Counted from the first letter of the stretch, positions 40,149-52,200 are shown. The stretch is DNA of 64,000 nucleotides from Lachnospiraceae bacterium (GCA_017624495.1 JAGAMY010000004.1:47719-111718); one strand, 5' to 3'. Notes: generated by a model from the sequence alone, not told the origin. Numbers and translations: made by a program.

Positions 40149-40841
40149 TTAGCCAAGAATTCCTAACGCATACACAACGAATGCTGCAAGACCTGCCAAA
40201 TTCAATACAGAAAATACGGTAACAACCACCATGAGCTTCTTCACTGAAGAAAGCTTGCTGATTTCTTCCTTTATAAGTTCTGTTTTCTTGTCAGATTCTT
40301 CAAATAATGTCTGGATGTTACGATAGCATTTCACATCCTCTGTATGTACTTTTTCACAAATTTCGCTTTTCATCCTGTCAAATTCGCCGGTCAGTCCTTC
40401 AATTGTCTCTGTGAGTTTTGCATTCTGCTCATCAATAAGTGTTTTGATGTTATCACACTGCTCTGTACTGCTCACAGCATTTTCAGCCAAACGCTCTGCA
40501 AAGGTTTCATTTAATTCATTTAATTTCGCATCTACCTTTTCAATCATGCCGTCAATCTGTCCGCTGACACCGGACACAACCTTATCTGCAGCATCCTGTC
40601 TTTCCTCTAATATATCAGAAAGCTCTTTTGCCTTTTCTTCTCTTTCATCGACGATTTCCTGCAATTCCTGAACCTTGCTCTCTTTTGATGCCAGTAAGCT
40701 CTGCAACTGTCTTGCTTTTTCTCTAAACTCATCAATCTGACTTAATAAAAAATCTTCTTTTCCCACTTCTTCTCTTATCCTTTCGCGTTCTGATTTCCGG
40801 CGTTCTATATACTCTTGTAGCTTTTGTGTCAATTCACCCAT
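40149..40841 (-). CDS. Coiled-coil protein with a C-terminal membrane anchor
   Basis: A 230-residue protein, almost entirely heptad-rich (K/E/L/Q) to about residue 205, ending in one transmembrane helix (LMVVVTVFSVLNLAGLAAFV) and a very short tail. No known domain is recognised. GGGGGAGG precedes the ATG. The topology suggests an inner-membrane-tethered cytoplasmic filament or scaffold, but no function can be assigned. Confidence 0.75.
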   Translation of the reverse strand: MGELTQKLQEYIERRKSERERIREEVGKEDFLLSQIDEFREKARQLQSLLASKESKVQELQEIVDEREEKAKELSDILEERQDAADKVVSGVSGQIDGMIEKVDAKLNELNETFAERLAENAVSSTEQCDNIKTLIDEQNAKLTETIEGLTGEFDRMKSEICEKVHTEDVKCYRNIQTLFEESDKKTELIKEEISKLSSVKKLMVVVTVFSVLNLAGLAAFVVYALGILG

Positions 40842-40925
40842 AAATCCTCCCCCAAAGGTTGTCCGCCTGCATTTCTATCACATTATTGTAACATCAACGA
40901 CAACCCTTGTAAAGAGGGGAAAATT

Positions 40926-42134
40926 TTATCCAAAATCCCTTGTCAAAAGGTCACTGTTTTCCACAAAATCCAGAATATTCGTAAATCCTAAACGCTCTAA
41001 CAACTCCTTTACAAAAGGATTTTCTAGCGGTGTCTTATATTCTGCCGCATCTCCATAGGCATTAACAGCAGCTCTTCCTTCTTCATTCGATATAACAGCT
41101 TTTGGTCCACCTACACAGCCGCCATTACATGCCATTCCTTCAAAGAAGTTTCCTTCAATTTCACCATTTTTAATCTGTTCAATTAATGTTTTGCATGCCT
41201 TTGCACCATCTGCCTGTTTAGGCTCCACCTTAATTTTCTTATCCGGTGCTAACTGCTCTACAGTCGCTTTTACCGCCTCACTGACACCTGTGGTTCTTGC
41301 GTAAATTCTTCCGGCTCTTGACGAATGTTCTCTATTATCCTCTTCTAATTCCTCCGGATGAATTTCTGCCGCCTCAAAAATTTCTTTTACTTCCTGAAAA
41401 GTCAATACATAATCAACGGCATCTGCAATATCCGGCTCTTTTGCTTCTTTCTTTTTTGCCATACAAGGACCGATAAAAACCGTAACCGCATTGGGATGCA
41501 GTTTTTTTACCACTCTGCCTGCCGCAATCATAGGGGAAACCGCCCCCGGCACATGCGGTACCAAATCACGATAAATTTTACGAATCATGGCTATCCAGAC
41601 CGGGCAACAGCAGCTTGTAAGCTGAAAATCCCCCTGCTTATTGACATGATGTTCAAATTCCAACGCCTCTTTTAATGTCAAAATATCCGCAAAAACTGCC
41701 ACTTCCACCATTCCATGAAAGCCTAACTGCTTAAAGGCTGTTCGCAGTCTTCCCGGTGTCGCTTCATTTCCAAACTGTCCTGTAAATGCAGGTGCAATCA
41801 AGGCATATACTTCGCCTTTTTGCTCACTTAACTCTTTTAACACCGGATATATTTCCTTATTTTCAATCAAATTGCCCACCTTACAAGCCGTAATACATTC
41901 TCCACAGCCACAGCATTTCTGTGGGTCAATGTGAATACGCCCCTCTGTTTTTTCAATTGCTCCAAACGCACAGCTTGATTGGCAGGCACTATCCTTTCCA
42001 CATGCATCCTTACATTTGTCTGCGGCAATTACCGGGGCATATTTTTTTGGATGAAGCAGACAATCCAATGCATAATTATCCAATTCCAATTCTTTTTCCA
42101 TGATTTGTTCATACAACTCTTTTAATGTCTTCAT
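40926..42134 (-). CDS. [FeFe]-hydrogenase, short group B-like form with TSCCCP motif
   Basis: A 402-residue protein. Two ferredoxin-type 4Fe-4S motifs lie at residues 41-90, then the H-cluster domain: L1 TSCCCPVW (173-180), SPMIAAGR, L2 GPCMAKKKEA (222-231), and L3 EGMACNGGCVGGPK. The extra cysteine in L1 and GPC in L2 (versus TSCCPAW and MPC of the classic enzymes) match group B/CpIII-type hydrogenases as I recall them. It could evolve or oxidise H2, or act as a sensor; no partner genes or maturases are nearby. The ATG at 42134 is preferred over an in-frame GTG two codons earlier. Confidence 0.88.
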   Translation of the reverse strand: MKTLKELYEQIMEKELELDNYALDCLLHPKKYAPVIAADKCKDACGKDSACQSSCAFGAIEKTEGRIHIDPQKCCGCGECITACKVGNLIENKEIYPVLKELSEQKGEVYALIAPAFTGQFGNEATPGRLRTAFKQLGFHGMVEVAVFADILTLKEALEFEHHVNKQGDFQLTSCCCPVWIAMIRKIYRDLVPHVPGAVSPMIAAGRVVKKLHPNAVTVFIGPCMAKKKEAKEPDIADAVDYVLTFQEVKEIFEAAEIHPEELEEDNREHSSRAGRIYARTTGVSEAVKATVEQLAPDKKIKVEPKQADGAKACKTLIEQIKNGEIEGNFFEGMACNGGCVGGPKAVISNEEGRAAVNAYGDAAEYKTPLENPFVKELLERLGFTNILDFVENSDLLTRDFG

Positions 42135-42295
42135 ATTCACCTACATACCTTTCATTTGCGATTCTATGCAATAAGTATGGTCGAAATTCCCAAATTCCAT
42201 ACGAAACCTGCCAAAAACCCTTGCAAAATATGAATTTTACTGTAAAATAGAAATGATTGTGTATTAACAGAGTATAATAAAGAAAGGTAAATGAT

Positions 42296-43936
<1,641 letters not shown>

Positions 43937-43950
43937 ATTGTAACTATACC

Positions 43951-43987
43951 AAAAATGCAGCTTCTTTCCATTTGAAGCTGCATTTTT
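43951..43987 (+). terminator. Terminator after the ABC-F gene (bidirectional)
   Basis: An AAAAATGCAGCTTC / GAAGCTGCATTTTT hairpin with an eight-base loop and T run; the A-rich left arm lets it also stop the converging minus-strand gene. Confidence 0.9.
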
Positions 43988-44004
43988 GGTATTCTATTTA
44001 GCTT

Positions 44005-44844
44005 TTAAATCAAATCGTTTAAAATTTCACCTACATTGCTGTTACTGCTATACTTACCACTGCTGGTATAAGTATTTGCTCTAGATGCTTCATGTGCAGC
44101 ATATTTATCAATATCAGATGCCTGCTCAGATACTTTATATGCAAAAGAATTTGTTCCATTGAATAGCTTTTTCACAGAAGACATATTCGATGTTTTAAAT
44201 GCTTCCTCGTCAATACTTAATGTATTATCTTTATCATTGATAGTAATACCAACAGAAGCAAGTTCTTCCTTATACATAAGTGTCTGGTATTTTAACGCTG
44301 ATGCTGTAGATTTAATGGAAGATACACTTGCGCTTGATGCATTTGTCATCATATCGTTATACTTACCAACAAAATCTTTTACAGCACTAGTAATCTTATC
44401 TCTGTCGTAGTCTGTAATTGCATTTCCAGATGCATCTGTCGCAACATTTCCTTCTGAATCCTTAACTGCTGTCTGGTTAAATATAGAACCACTGCCCTGT
44501 GTTAAAAGTTTATCTGCTGCTTCTTTTGCTTTTTCTGCACTTGACTCAATCGCAGCCAATTTATCAGCTGCAACAGAAGATGTAGAAGTAGATGTTGAGG
44601 CACTTGTACCAGTTGCAGAGGAAGAATTTTTATCCTTTGTACTATCCTCTGTTTTATTTGTCTTACTACTCTCTTCTGTCTTATTCAAATCATAATACGC
44701 ACTTAAAAGTTTACCATAGGAACCATTTCGAATGCTGGCATAATCCATATAATTAATCCCTAACATATCTGTAGAATTAAACATACTACTACTTGAAAAT
44801 AAACCTTTTACCGCATCCGCATTTGTTGAAATAGTAATTGCCAT
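44005..44844 (-). CDS. FliD C-terminal-like protein of unknown function
   Basis: A 279-residue protein. Residues about 1-50 read as a helical start (YASIRNGSYGKLLSAYYDL). A Ser/Thr-rich linker (about 65-95) follows. The C-terminal half (KDFVGKYNDMM, ELASVGITINDKDNTLSIDE, SVKKLFNG) resembles the C-terminal D0/D1 region of the flagellar cap FliD (HAP2). The N-terminal FliD region and D2/D3 domains are absent, so it is not a full cap. No signal peptide is seen, which would fit flagellar-type export. AAAGGAG fixes the ATG at 44844. A perfect promoter lies upstream. Confidence 0.7.
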   Translation of the reverse strand: MAITISTNADAVKGLFSSSSMFNSTDMLGINYMDYASIRNGSYGKLLSAYYDLNKTEESSKTNKTEDSTKDKNSSSATGTSASTSTSTSSVAADKLAAIESSAEKAKEAADKLLTQGSGSIFNQTAVKDSEGNVATDASGNAITDYDRDKITSAVKDFVGKYNDMMTNASSASVSSIKSTASALKYQTLMYKEELASVGITINDKDNTLSIDEEAFKTSNMSSVKKLFNGTNSFAYKVSEQASDIDKYAAHEASRANTYTSSGKYSSNSNVGEILNDLI

Positions 44845-44937
44845 AAAATCACTCCTTTGAATTCTGCTGCTTTGACCTCCGTGTCCAAGCACTTGAAACT
44901 ATTGTTATTATTTATATCGTATCTTTTAGTTATGTAC

Positions 44938-44966
44938 ATTATAGCAAAATCTGTTATTTTTTTCAA
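44938..44966 (-). promoter_or_regulatory. Consensus promoter of the FliD-like gene
   Basis: Minus-strand TTGAAA (44961-44966), a 17-base spacer, and TATAAT (44938-44943). It is a SigA type, not a SigD flagellar promoter. The leader of about 90 bases shows no clear riboswitch. Confidence 0.8.
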
Positions 44967-45208
44967 TTCTTTATGCACAAAGATTTTATTTATTTTTCAC
45001 AAAGAACAGTTCTATTTTTTTTATAATCCATTCACTTTTCACAATAAGTTTTAGTTTTGTTCATGATTTATTCACATGTAATTGTTAATATATTATTGTT
45101 CGAAAGAACAACGAATCTTTTGTTCGTTCTCATGTTTTTTTATAAATTTTTTCATAATAGCCCCGATATCTTTGGATAGCGGGGCACTCCTCATTTTTAT
45201 AGAGAAAT
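44967..45208. other. AT-rich intergenic stretch with a GC-rich hairpin
   Basis: Mostly A/T sequence between the FliD-like promoter and the Rpn gene. A GCCCCGATATC/GATAGCGGGGC hairpin (45160-45170, 45175-45185) lies 24 bases after the Rpn stop codon, with no proper T run on the minus strand, so it is a weak terminator candidate. At 45095-45132 several GTTCG/CGAAC inverted copies are seen. No gene was found. Confidence 0.5.
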
Positions 45209-46459
45209 TTATTTCCAATAATCTTGTACTATTTTTTCCGCTTCTGCTTTTGACAATTTGTAACTCTCGGTAATTTTTTTCATTGCATTTTCCTTTGTTA
45301 CACCTAATTCCTGCAATGTTTCTACAAAGCTTTTCAACAGAAATTTTGTGCTTTTTTCTATTCTTTCACGCTCTTGAATCAATTTCTGTTTTTCATTTTC
45401 GATTTCCTGCTTTTCATTTTCGATTTCCTGCTTTCCGGCTTCAATTTCCTGTTTTCCGGCTTCGATTTCCTGTTTTCCGGCTTCAATTTCCTGCTTTCCG
45501 GCTTCAATTTCCTGCTTTCCGGCTTCAATTTCCTGCTTTCCGGCTTCGATTTCCTGTTTTCCGGCTTCGATTTCCTCTTGTTGTCTGGCAATTTCATTTC
45601 TCACCTTGTCCATCTTGCGCCACTCCGCCTGAACATCAATTTTTTCCATTGCACCAAATAATTCTGCCATTTTCTTTTTCTTCACCCTTCCTACTAATTC
45701 CTGTACTATATCCATGGGCACATTCATTTTCATCAAAACTGCAGTATACACTTTCGCCACAATTTCTTTCTGGTATTCAGGCATAGTATTCAAAATCTTT
45801 TCCACTTTATCCGGCGGTAAATTACAAAAATCTTCAATATCCTCTTTACTCTGCAACTTATTTATCATCATTGCCAGAGAAATACCGTCACCATGATTTA
45901 TTAATTCTTCGTTAGAATAACTTTTCAGCGGAAGCAAATAATATTCAAAGTCCGGCACATATTTCCCAAACTTATGACCATTCCATATTCTGCTCTTAAA
46001 ATTAGGGGGAACTGTCCAATTCTTTTTTCCTTCATAATATACAATCGGAATAATTGGCGGATATTTGAAACCTGCCCTTTTAGAAATGCCTTTTTTCTGC
46101 TTTTCCATTTCCTTTTCGTAAGCATCCCATATAAACACCATATAACGAAAAATCTGCATATGTACATTGTAATCTACTTTTGTTTTGTGTTCAAGAAGGG
46201 AAATAAGAAAAAATGGTACTCCCTCTCTTACATTAATACGTTTTACCACATCTGCCTCTCGCTCTTCCGCAAAAAGCGGTACAAACTGCTCTGAAACATC
46301 CACAATATCCTCTGCTTTCACATCTTTTGCATAAGGTATATCACTATAATCTCTGATAAATTCTGCGCAAAACCCATTATCTCCAAACAATAGCTTTGCT
46401 CCACTGTCACCTTTTTTTGAGTTTAATAAAAACTCCTTAGATTCTTTTTTCTTCTGCAT
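45209..46459 (-). CDS. Rpn-family PD-(D/E)XK nuclease / putative transposase with heptad-repeat tail
   Basis: A 416-residue protein. The nuclease core includes FGDNGFCAEFIRDY, an acidic EEREADVV segment and SLLEHKTKVDYNVHMQIFRYM, where E-x-K and the preceding Asp fit the PD-(D/E)XK site of Rpn (YhgA-like) proteins. These promote RecA-independent recombination in E. coli. The C-terminal third is a coiled coil built of seven EAGKQEI and two ENEKQEI heptads, then a conserved helical end (GVTKENAMKKITESYKL). AAAGGAGG precedes the ATG. Unlike the Rpn-like remnants at 3842 and 55017, it looks intact. Confidence 0.85.
   Translation of the reverse strand: MQKKKESKEFLLNSKKGDSGAKLLFGDNGFCAEFIRDYSDIPYAKDVKAEDIVDVSEQFVPLFAEEREADVVKRINVREGVPFFLISLLEHKTKVDYNVHMQIFRYMVFIWDAYEKEMEKQKKGISKRAGFKYPPIIPIVYYEGKKNWTVPPNFKSRIWNGHKFGKYVPDFEYYLLPLKSYSNEELINHGDGISLAMMINKLQSKEDIEDFCNLPPDKVEKILNTMPEYQKEIVAKVYTAVLMKMNVPMDIVQELVGRVKKKKMAELFGAMEKIDVQAEWRKMDKVRNEIARQQEEIEAGKQEIEAGKQEIEAGKQEIEAGKQEIEAGKQEIEAGKQEIEAGKQEIENEKQEIENEKQKLIQERERIEKSTKFLLKSFVETLQELGVTKENAMKKITESYKLSKAEAEKIVQDYWK
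45390..45576 (-). repeat. 21-bp in-frame tandem repeat in the Rpn gene (nine units)
   Basis: Nine contiguous 21-base units encode seven EAGKQEI and two diverged ENEKQEI heptads. The EAGKQEI units differ only at a few synonymous positions (GAA/GAG-type changes), a sign of recent expansion. Because the unit is a multiple of three, copy-number change alters coiled-coil length without breaking the frame. Confidence 0.95.
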
Positions 46460-46667
46460 AAAAACCTCCTTTTGTCACAAATAGAAAAATACATATTCCG
46501 TAAAGATATGTTTTTGCAAGGGTACTCCTTATAAAATTTTACAATGTTGAATTATGGCGAAACGCCAGATTCATTAGACTTCATTAACATGTTAATTGAT
46601 TAATCTTATAATAACATAGAGAATATGATTTTGTACAGATAACATTGAAATTTTTGTGCATAATTAC
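46460..46667. other. Intergenic region with palindromes upstream of the Rpn gene
   Basis: No gene. It contains a TGGCG-AAA-CGCCA mini-hairpin near 46555-46567 and a perfect 14-base palindrome ATTAACATGTTAAT at 46583-46596. A possible promoter for the Rpn gene (TTGCAA, 18 bases, TATGTA) lies close to its start. Confidence 0.45.
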
Positions 46668-46696
46668 AAAAGGAAAGTCCGGAGGACTTTCCTTTT
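46668..46696 (-). terminator. Terminator of the GH43/LamG operon
   Basis: A 13-bp perfect stem AAAAGGAAAGTCC / GGACTTTCCTTTT with a three-base loop, 19 bases after the last stop codon of the operon. Confidence 0.85.
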
Positions 46697-46714
46697 GCTT
46701 AAAAATTAGGGATA

Positions 46715-49186
46715 TTATACTTCTTTAATTTTCATCGGTTTCTTGAAACCAACCTTTTTCTTCAGTAATTTCTTTACAGTTGCATAGTTATCACTGGATA
46801 CTTTGAAGGTTGCATTTTTCTTAATACCTTTGAATGCATTTTTACCGATGCTCTTTACATTGTCACCGATAGTAATTGTTTTTAATTTTTTGCAGTTCTG
46901 GAATGCTTTATCAGCAATCTTGTTTACTGCAAATGAATAACCTTCGATTTCAACTTCATCAGGAATTACAACAGATTTTGCATTCTTCTTTGTCATTCCT
47001 TTTACGGTAACTGTTCCGTTTGTACCATCTGTGTTGTATTCATCTACTTTTGTTATTTCGTATTTTACACTACCTACGATATGTACAGATTTTTCTGCCG
47101 GAAGTTCTGGTGCAGCTTCACCTTCATCAATCACAATTTCTGTTTCTGTAGAAGGTGTAACAGATGTTATAGGCGCTGATATTTCTGGTTTTGTAAGAGT
47201 AATCAGTGTGTTATTTATTAACTTATCTGCACGAGTGAGAATGTTATTGATAACCTTTGTACCACACATATTTTCTTCATACAATGCTTCTGCTTTATCT
47301 GCTAATACATTCATCTGTGCAATCGCATCTTTTGTATAAAGAGATGTCTTTTTTGCTGCTTCTCTTAATTCTTCTGCTTTATACTTCAACCCTCTTGTAT
47401 CTACTTCAATATAATCAATATGATGATAATTCTCAACCGTTTCATCGCTATTGTATGTATCAATGATTGTATTATACTCCTCTACAGTAATTGGAATCAT
47501 ACCACCATGTGTACCAATATCTCCACCAGTACGTCCATAACCACTTGTTACTTTCTTGATACTATCCGGATCTGATAAATCAGTTGTTGTATATGGCTCA
47601 TAACGAACATTTATCGGAACATAATTATCAATCATGACACACCATTCATCACGATCAATGAATTTAAACATGGTAGCTCCTTCATAAGCACCTGTGTACT
47701 TTTCAATTCCTTTCTGGGAAATCTTTTCAAAATGATCTCCTGTCGCATTATTCTTAAACCAATTCCAAACAATTTCCGCTTTCTTAATATCATTCTTTTC
47801 ATTTGTAATACTGCTTAAATCCTCTAAGCTTGTATATTTCTTTCCATCCAATTCATACGGTGTAATTTTATGCGCTACAGATGCATCATAATCTACACTT
47901 GAATCTAATACAGTATCTGCACAATATAACTCAATATGATTATTAGTTTCATCTTTTGTAAGACGATACAACTTGCCATATGGATTACCCGTTTCATCTT
48001 CTACCCAAAGCATAGATGTATCAATAGTTCCATATCCACTATTATTACCGCCTACACCATTGGGCTTATAATTTTCAAAGAATGGATCCTGCTCATATAA
48101 TTTAGTTGGTCCAAAGGTAACAAAATCACTTGTTTCATTACAATATACACGATCTCTTGTTCTACCATCTACTGTTGTACGTGCAGACCAGTATACAAGA
48201 TAATTATCTTTTTGCGGATTATAAATTGCTTCTGGCGCCCAAGCCATACAAATCGTTTCGTCACCATTCTCATCTTTTATTCCCACATCAATATATCTTC
48301 TAGTCCAGTTAACATAGTCTTCGGTTTCCCAAACAAACAAACATGTACTGCCGTTTACATTTGTTAACTCCCATTTTCCACAGGTATTGGTTAATTTATT
48401 TCCATCATAATTCTCAGCATCATGTGTATTTAAGTCAGTCGCTAAAATCCATGTCTTGCCTTTATCCTCTTCTCTGACACCACGGATTAAGTATGGATCA
48501 CGCACACCCTGATCATCACCTTCGAATGGGAACAATACAGAAGCATCACCTGTTACAGTTTTGGAAATATCTGTTCCTGCTTTCACTTCATAGTTTACAC
48601 TACCCGGTCCACAGGATTCAATTTTATCTGCATAATCATCCCCTGTAAGGAATACCGGATTACATCCATTTACTGCTGTCCAATTCAAACCATCTTCACT
48701 TAAGAAGAAATGTAACTGCTGTACGTCAGACTCTTCTTTCACTCGCTCTACGGCAAAAGATACATAAATATATCCTGCATAAGAATCCTCTGCAAATCCT
48801 TCCCAAACCGTTAATGGAATCTCTTTCGTATATGTATCGCCCTCTGCTGTTACAGTTGCATATAAAGTAAATTCATAATTCCCTGCTCCTGCATATGGTC
48901 TGGTAACCTTTAATACGTTTCCCTCTACTGATACCCAACGTGCATCTGCATTTCCTACACTATATGTAATACTTGCATCAGACAAACCATCAACTGTCGT
49001 CGGCAATGTAAGATCTTCTGTCAAAAGTTGTTTTACTTCTGCTTCACGAAACGTCAAATTTTCTTCAACAATTTCTTCAATACTCGACGCTGCTAAGACT
49101 TCCCCAGTAGTAGTGGGTATCATACCCACTACCATAGCTGCGGAAAGACTTAATGCAAATATACTCTTCACGATTCTTTGCTTCAT
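46715..49186 (-). CDS. Secreted GH43-like beta-propeller glycosidase with Ig-like and LRR_5 domains
   Basis: An 823-residue exported protein with a signal peptide at residues 8-33. An atrophied Ig-like domain (about 38-130) precedes a five-bladed-propeller-like region (about 135-560) with GH43/GH32-type motifs: DQGVRDPYLIRG, WAPEAIYNPQKDNYLVYWSA and SYGTIDTSMLW-like segments. GVRDPYL and AWAPEA place candidate Asp and Glu catalytic residues. A helical FIVAR-like region follows. The last 120 residues form a BspA-type LRR_5 domain nearly identical to the end of the protein at 52238-54712. It is probably an arabinan or arabinoxylan-debranching enzyme at the cell surface. It is the third gene of the operon. 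Confidence 0.8.
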   Translation of the reverse strand: MKQRIVKSIFALSLSAAMVVGMIPTTTGEVLAASSIEEIVEENLTFREAEVKQLLTEDLTLPTTVDGLSDASITYSVGNADARWVSVEGNVLKVTRPYAGAGNYEFTLYATVTAEGDTYTKEIPLTVWEGFAEDSYAGYIYVSFAVERVKEESDVQQLHFFLSEDGLNWTAVNGCNPVFLTGDDYADKIESCGPGSVNYEVKAGTDISKTVTGDASVLFPFEGDDQGVRDPYLIRGVREEDKGKTWILATDLNTHDAENYDGNKLTNTCGKWELTNVNGSTCLFVWETEDYVNWTRRYIDVGIKDENGDETICMAWAPEAIYNPQKDNYLVYWSARTTVDGRTRDRVYCNETSDFVTFGPTKLYEQDPFFENYKPNGVGGNNSGYGTIDTSMLWVEDETGNPYGKLYRLTKDETNNHIELYCADTVLDSSVDYDASVAHKITPYELDGKKYTSLEDLSSITNEKNDIKKAEIVWNWFKNNATGDHFEKISQKGIEKYTGAYEGATMFKFIDRDEWCVMIDNYVPINVRYEPYTTTDLSDPDSIKKVTSGYGRTGGDIGTHGGMIPITVEEYNTIIDTYNSDETVENYHHIDYIEVDTRGLKYKAEELREAAKKTSLYTKDAIAQMNVLADKAEALYEENMCGTKVINNILTRADKLINNTLITLTKPEISAPITSVTPSTETEIVIDEGEAAPELPAEKSVHIVGSVKYEITKVDEYNTDGTNGTVTVKGMTKKNAKSVVIPDEVEIEGYSFAVNKIADKAFQNCKKLKTITIGDNVKSIGKNAFKGIKKNATFKVSSDNYATVKKLLKKKVGFKKPMKIKEV

Positions 49187-49200
49187 ATTATTTCCTCCAG

Positions 49201-52200
49201 TTATTTCTTTTTAATTGTAATTGTCTTTTTCATTGTATAATTTCCAACTTTTGCAGTTACTACAACTTTGCCTTTCTTTTTCGCTTTTAACACACCTTTA
49301 CTATTAATTGTTGCTAATTTCTTTTTATCTACAGACCATTTTACTTTACCGGAAATTCCTTTTACTGTTAATTTAATAGATTTCTTCACTTTAACAGTAC
49401 CTTTACCGGAGATATCACCTACATTAACTGTTACTCTTCTTGTAACTGTTTTACCACTTACATTAACTTTAACAATAACAGTTCCTATTCCGCCTTTTTT
49501 ACCTATTACTTTTCCTGTACTTGTAACAGCTACTGCACCTTTGGCACGATAAGTAACAATTGCATCAGTCGGTGCACTAACACTTACCTGCGTACTCTGT
49601 CCTTTTACAATTGTTGTATCTGCCACAGTTGCTTCTACTGTAATCACTTTCTTTTCTACTATCGGTGTTGGTGTAGTCACTGGCTTATTTTCTATTTTAG
49701 CACCTTCACCAACTTTTATCTGTGTCTGATACTCAACAGCATAGCCATCTGCTTTTGCTGTTACCGTCGCAATAATACGTACATAACCGTCTGCTTTACC
49801 TGTAATCACACCATTTTCATCTACTGTTGCAATGGCTGCATCACTAGAAGAATAGCTAACAGTTACAAAATCTCTAATTTCTGCCGGTACACTAAATACA
49901 GTAACTGTGCCACCTACAGCAACTTCTGTAGAGGTCAGAAGCTTACTTTCATCGATAAATGTAAATGGATTTGCATAAGTTTCTACATATTCTAAATTAT
50001 ATAATGCATTTTTAACTTTTCTTACTGCCTTATCTACTTTTGTCTGAGAATCCACACCAGATTCTAATAATACTCTTGCCTGTTCAATCTCATATTTTAC
50101 ATCTGCGGTAGATTCTTGAATTACATATTCTTCTTCGCATGCAGCCTCAGCTTTTTCGATTACTTCTTCAAGCTCAGATGTGTCTAACGCTTTTACAACT
50201 ACTGTATACTCTTTAGTAGCTTTCAATGTACCGGATGTAAGTGTTGCTGTTAACACAACAGTTACATCTTCACTACCATTTACCACAGCACCTGTTTTTG
50301 AAGAAAGTACCTCTTCATTGTCTGATTCCCAAGTGAGTGGGATCTCATTTATGGATGTTGGAAGATTTAAGCTATATTTTACATTGTTAAAGTCTTTATT
50401 TATACCTAAAATATCTGCATCTGTTATTGTATCTAATTCTTTTGCAAAAGACTCTGCAAACGCAGACTGTACTTCTTCATCTGATAATGCTTTGTTATAA
50501 ACTTTAAAGGAAGCTATTTTTCCCTGATAGTTTTTATCCGGTTTCCAGCAGGATTTACCAATAAAACCTAAAATATCATTCGCTGTACCCGGTGTTACAA
50601 CATCATCCATAATGCTATATCCTGTATCAATATAACTAGCACCTGAATCACCTGTAATCAACACACCATCCCAATATAATTTCAAAACACCTTCATCAAA
50701 TACCATATTAACCGTATACCATTCATCCACTTCCGGCTGGATAGATGTACCAAATAGTTTTTCAGTACTATCATTTTTGATACCCGCTCTTAATGTCAAA
50801 TTTCCAAAGTTTGGAGATAAGAACATATAGTTAGTTCCCGAATCTTTTACGTTAGAACCTAAACAGAATAACCATGCATTTTCTCCACATGCAGAGCTCT
50901 TTGCAAACTTGGTTTCAATTGTAAATTCTTCTTTATTTACTAATGAATCCATAATGCTTGCCGGCAATTCCAAATAAGAAGAATTACTTGCCATTTGCAT
51001 ATAATTATTTCCTTCTTCATCTGTACCAAATGTAATGCCAGAAGCACCCTGTACAGTTGCATGATTGCCACGTCCAGACATGTCTTTAATCTGACCGTCT
51101 ACAATCTTTGTCAAATCATATTCTGCAGCAAGCTCAGAATTAATACCTTCCCCTGCTTCCACATTTACGGTTGTCTTCTGTGTTTTGGTCGTGTTTCCTA
51201 ACACTATTGTGGTTGTTACTTCTGTACTTCCTTCTTTTACACCTGTAATCATACCGTTCTTATCTACAGTTGCAATTTTTTCATCTGCTGGAGCATATGT
51301 AATTGTAGTATCTGCTTTATTTACTAAAGAAGGAAGTGATACTGTAATACTTCTCTGCTCACCCGGATACATGGTAACAGAAGAAGTAGCTGTAAATCCT
51401 GCTTCTGCAAAAATTTCTTCTGCACCTTTTCCATCATATAAATAACGAATCTGTGCATCTGTTAATACAGAATCATATACATAAATATCATCTACATAGC
51501 CTGGAAATATAAGGTCACCAGCAAAATTGTTTACGCCAACACAGATGCTTCGATTATCCCCATTCAAAGGCTCTGCATTTACTGTTGTTTTACCTACATA
51601 CTCTCCATTTTTATAAACGGAAATCTCTGTCCCCTTTCCGGTTATGGTAATCATGGACCACTCATTTTTGTCCATTGTAAAATGCACTTCGTTTGAGCCA
51701 TCTAGTCCAAAACTGCCTCCCCAAAGGATAAAATCGTTACCTGCAATCGTCGCTCCATTAGCTGTATATGCTCTAGCTAAAGAAAGCCATGTGGCATTAT
51801 CATTTTCCGCAACACCAAACTGTGTTACAGTCTGAAAGCCCTTAAAATCTTCTGTAGGCTTAAACCATGCAGAATAAGTAAAGTCTGAACCCACATTTGA
51901 ATCCGGTAATTTTAAACCGTATCCGTTCATTTGTATTGACTTATCTGTGGCTTCGCCGGTTCTTCCTGTTTCATAACTTATCTTACCGGTATATTCCCCT
52001 GCCAGACCTGCTATATATGGTGTTGCTGTATGATTCGCAATCATTTCATTTCCGCTTGGTACTGTCTCATTGCTATCAAGCGTTTCATCATTGAAACTAT
52101 AGCTTGCTACTGCTTCCGGCAGTTCTGCTGCTTTTACTGTTGTTGTCATATCTCCTGCAAATACAGAAGTTGCCAACATGGATAAAGATAATAATCCACT

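Noticed and set aside
45095-45132. SOS (LexA) box candidates with GTTCG/CGAAC copies
   Set aside because: The half-sites are separated by five bases instead of four, or are imperfect, and lie downstream of the neighbouring gene, not in a promoter.
45390-45576. Possible CRISPR array
   Set aside because: Units are contiguous 21-mers without spacers and lie inside a coding sequence as coiled-coil heptads.
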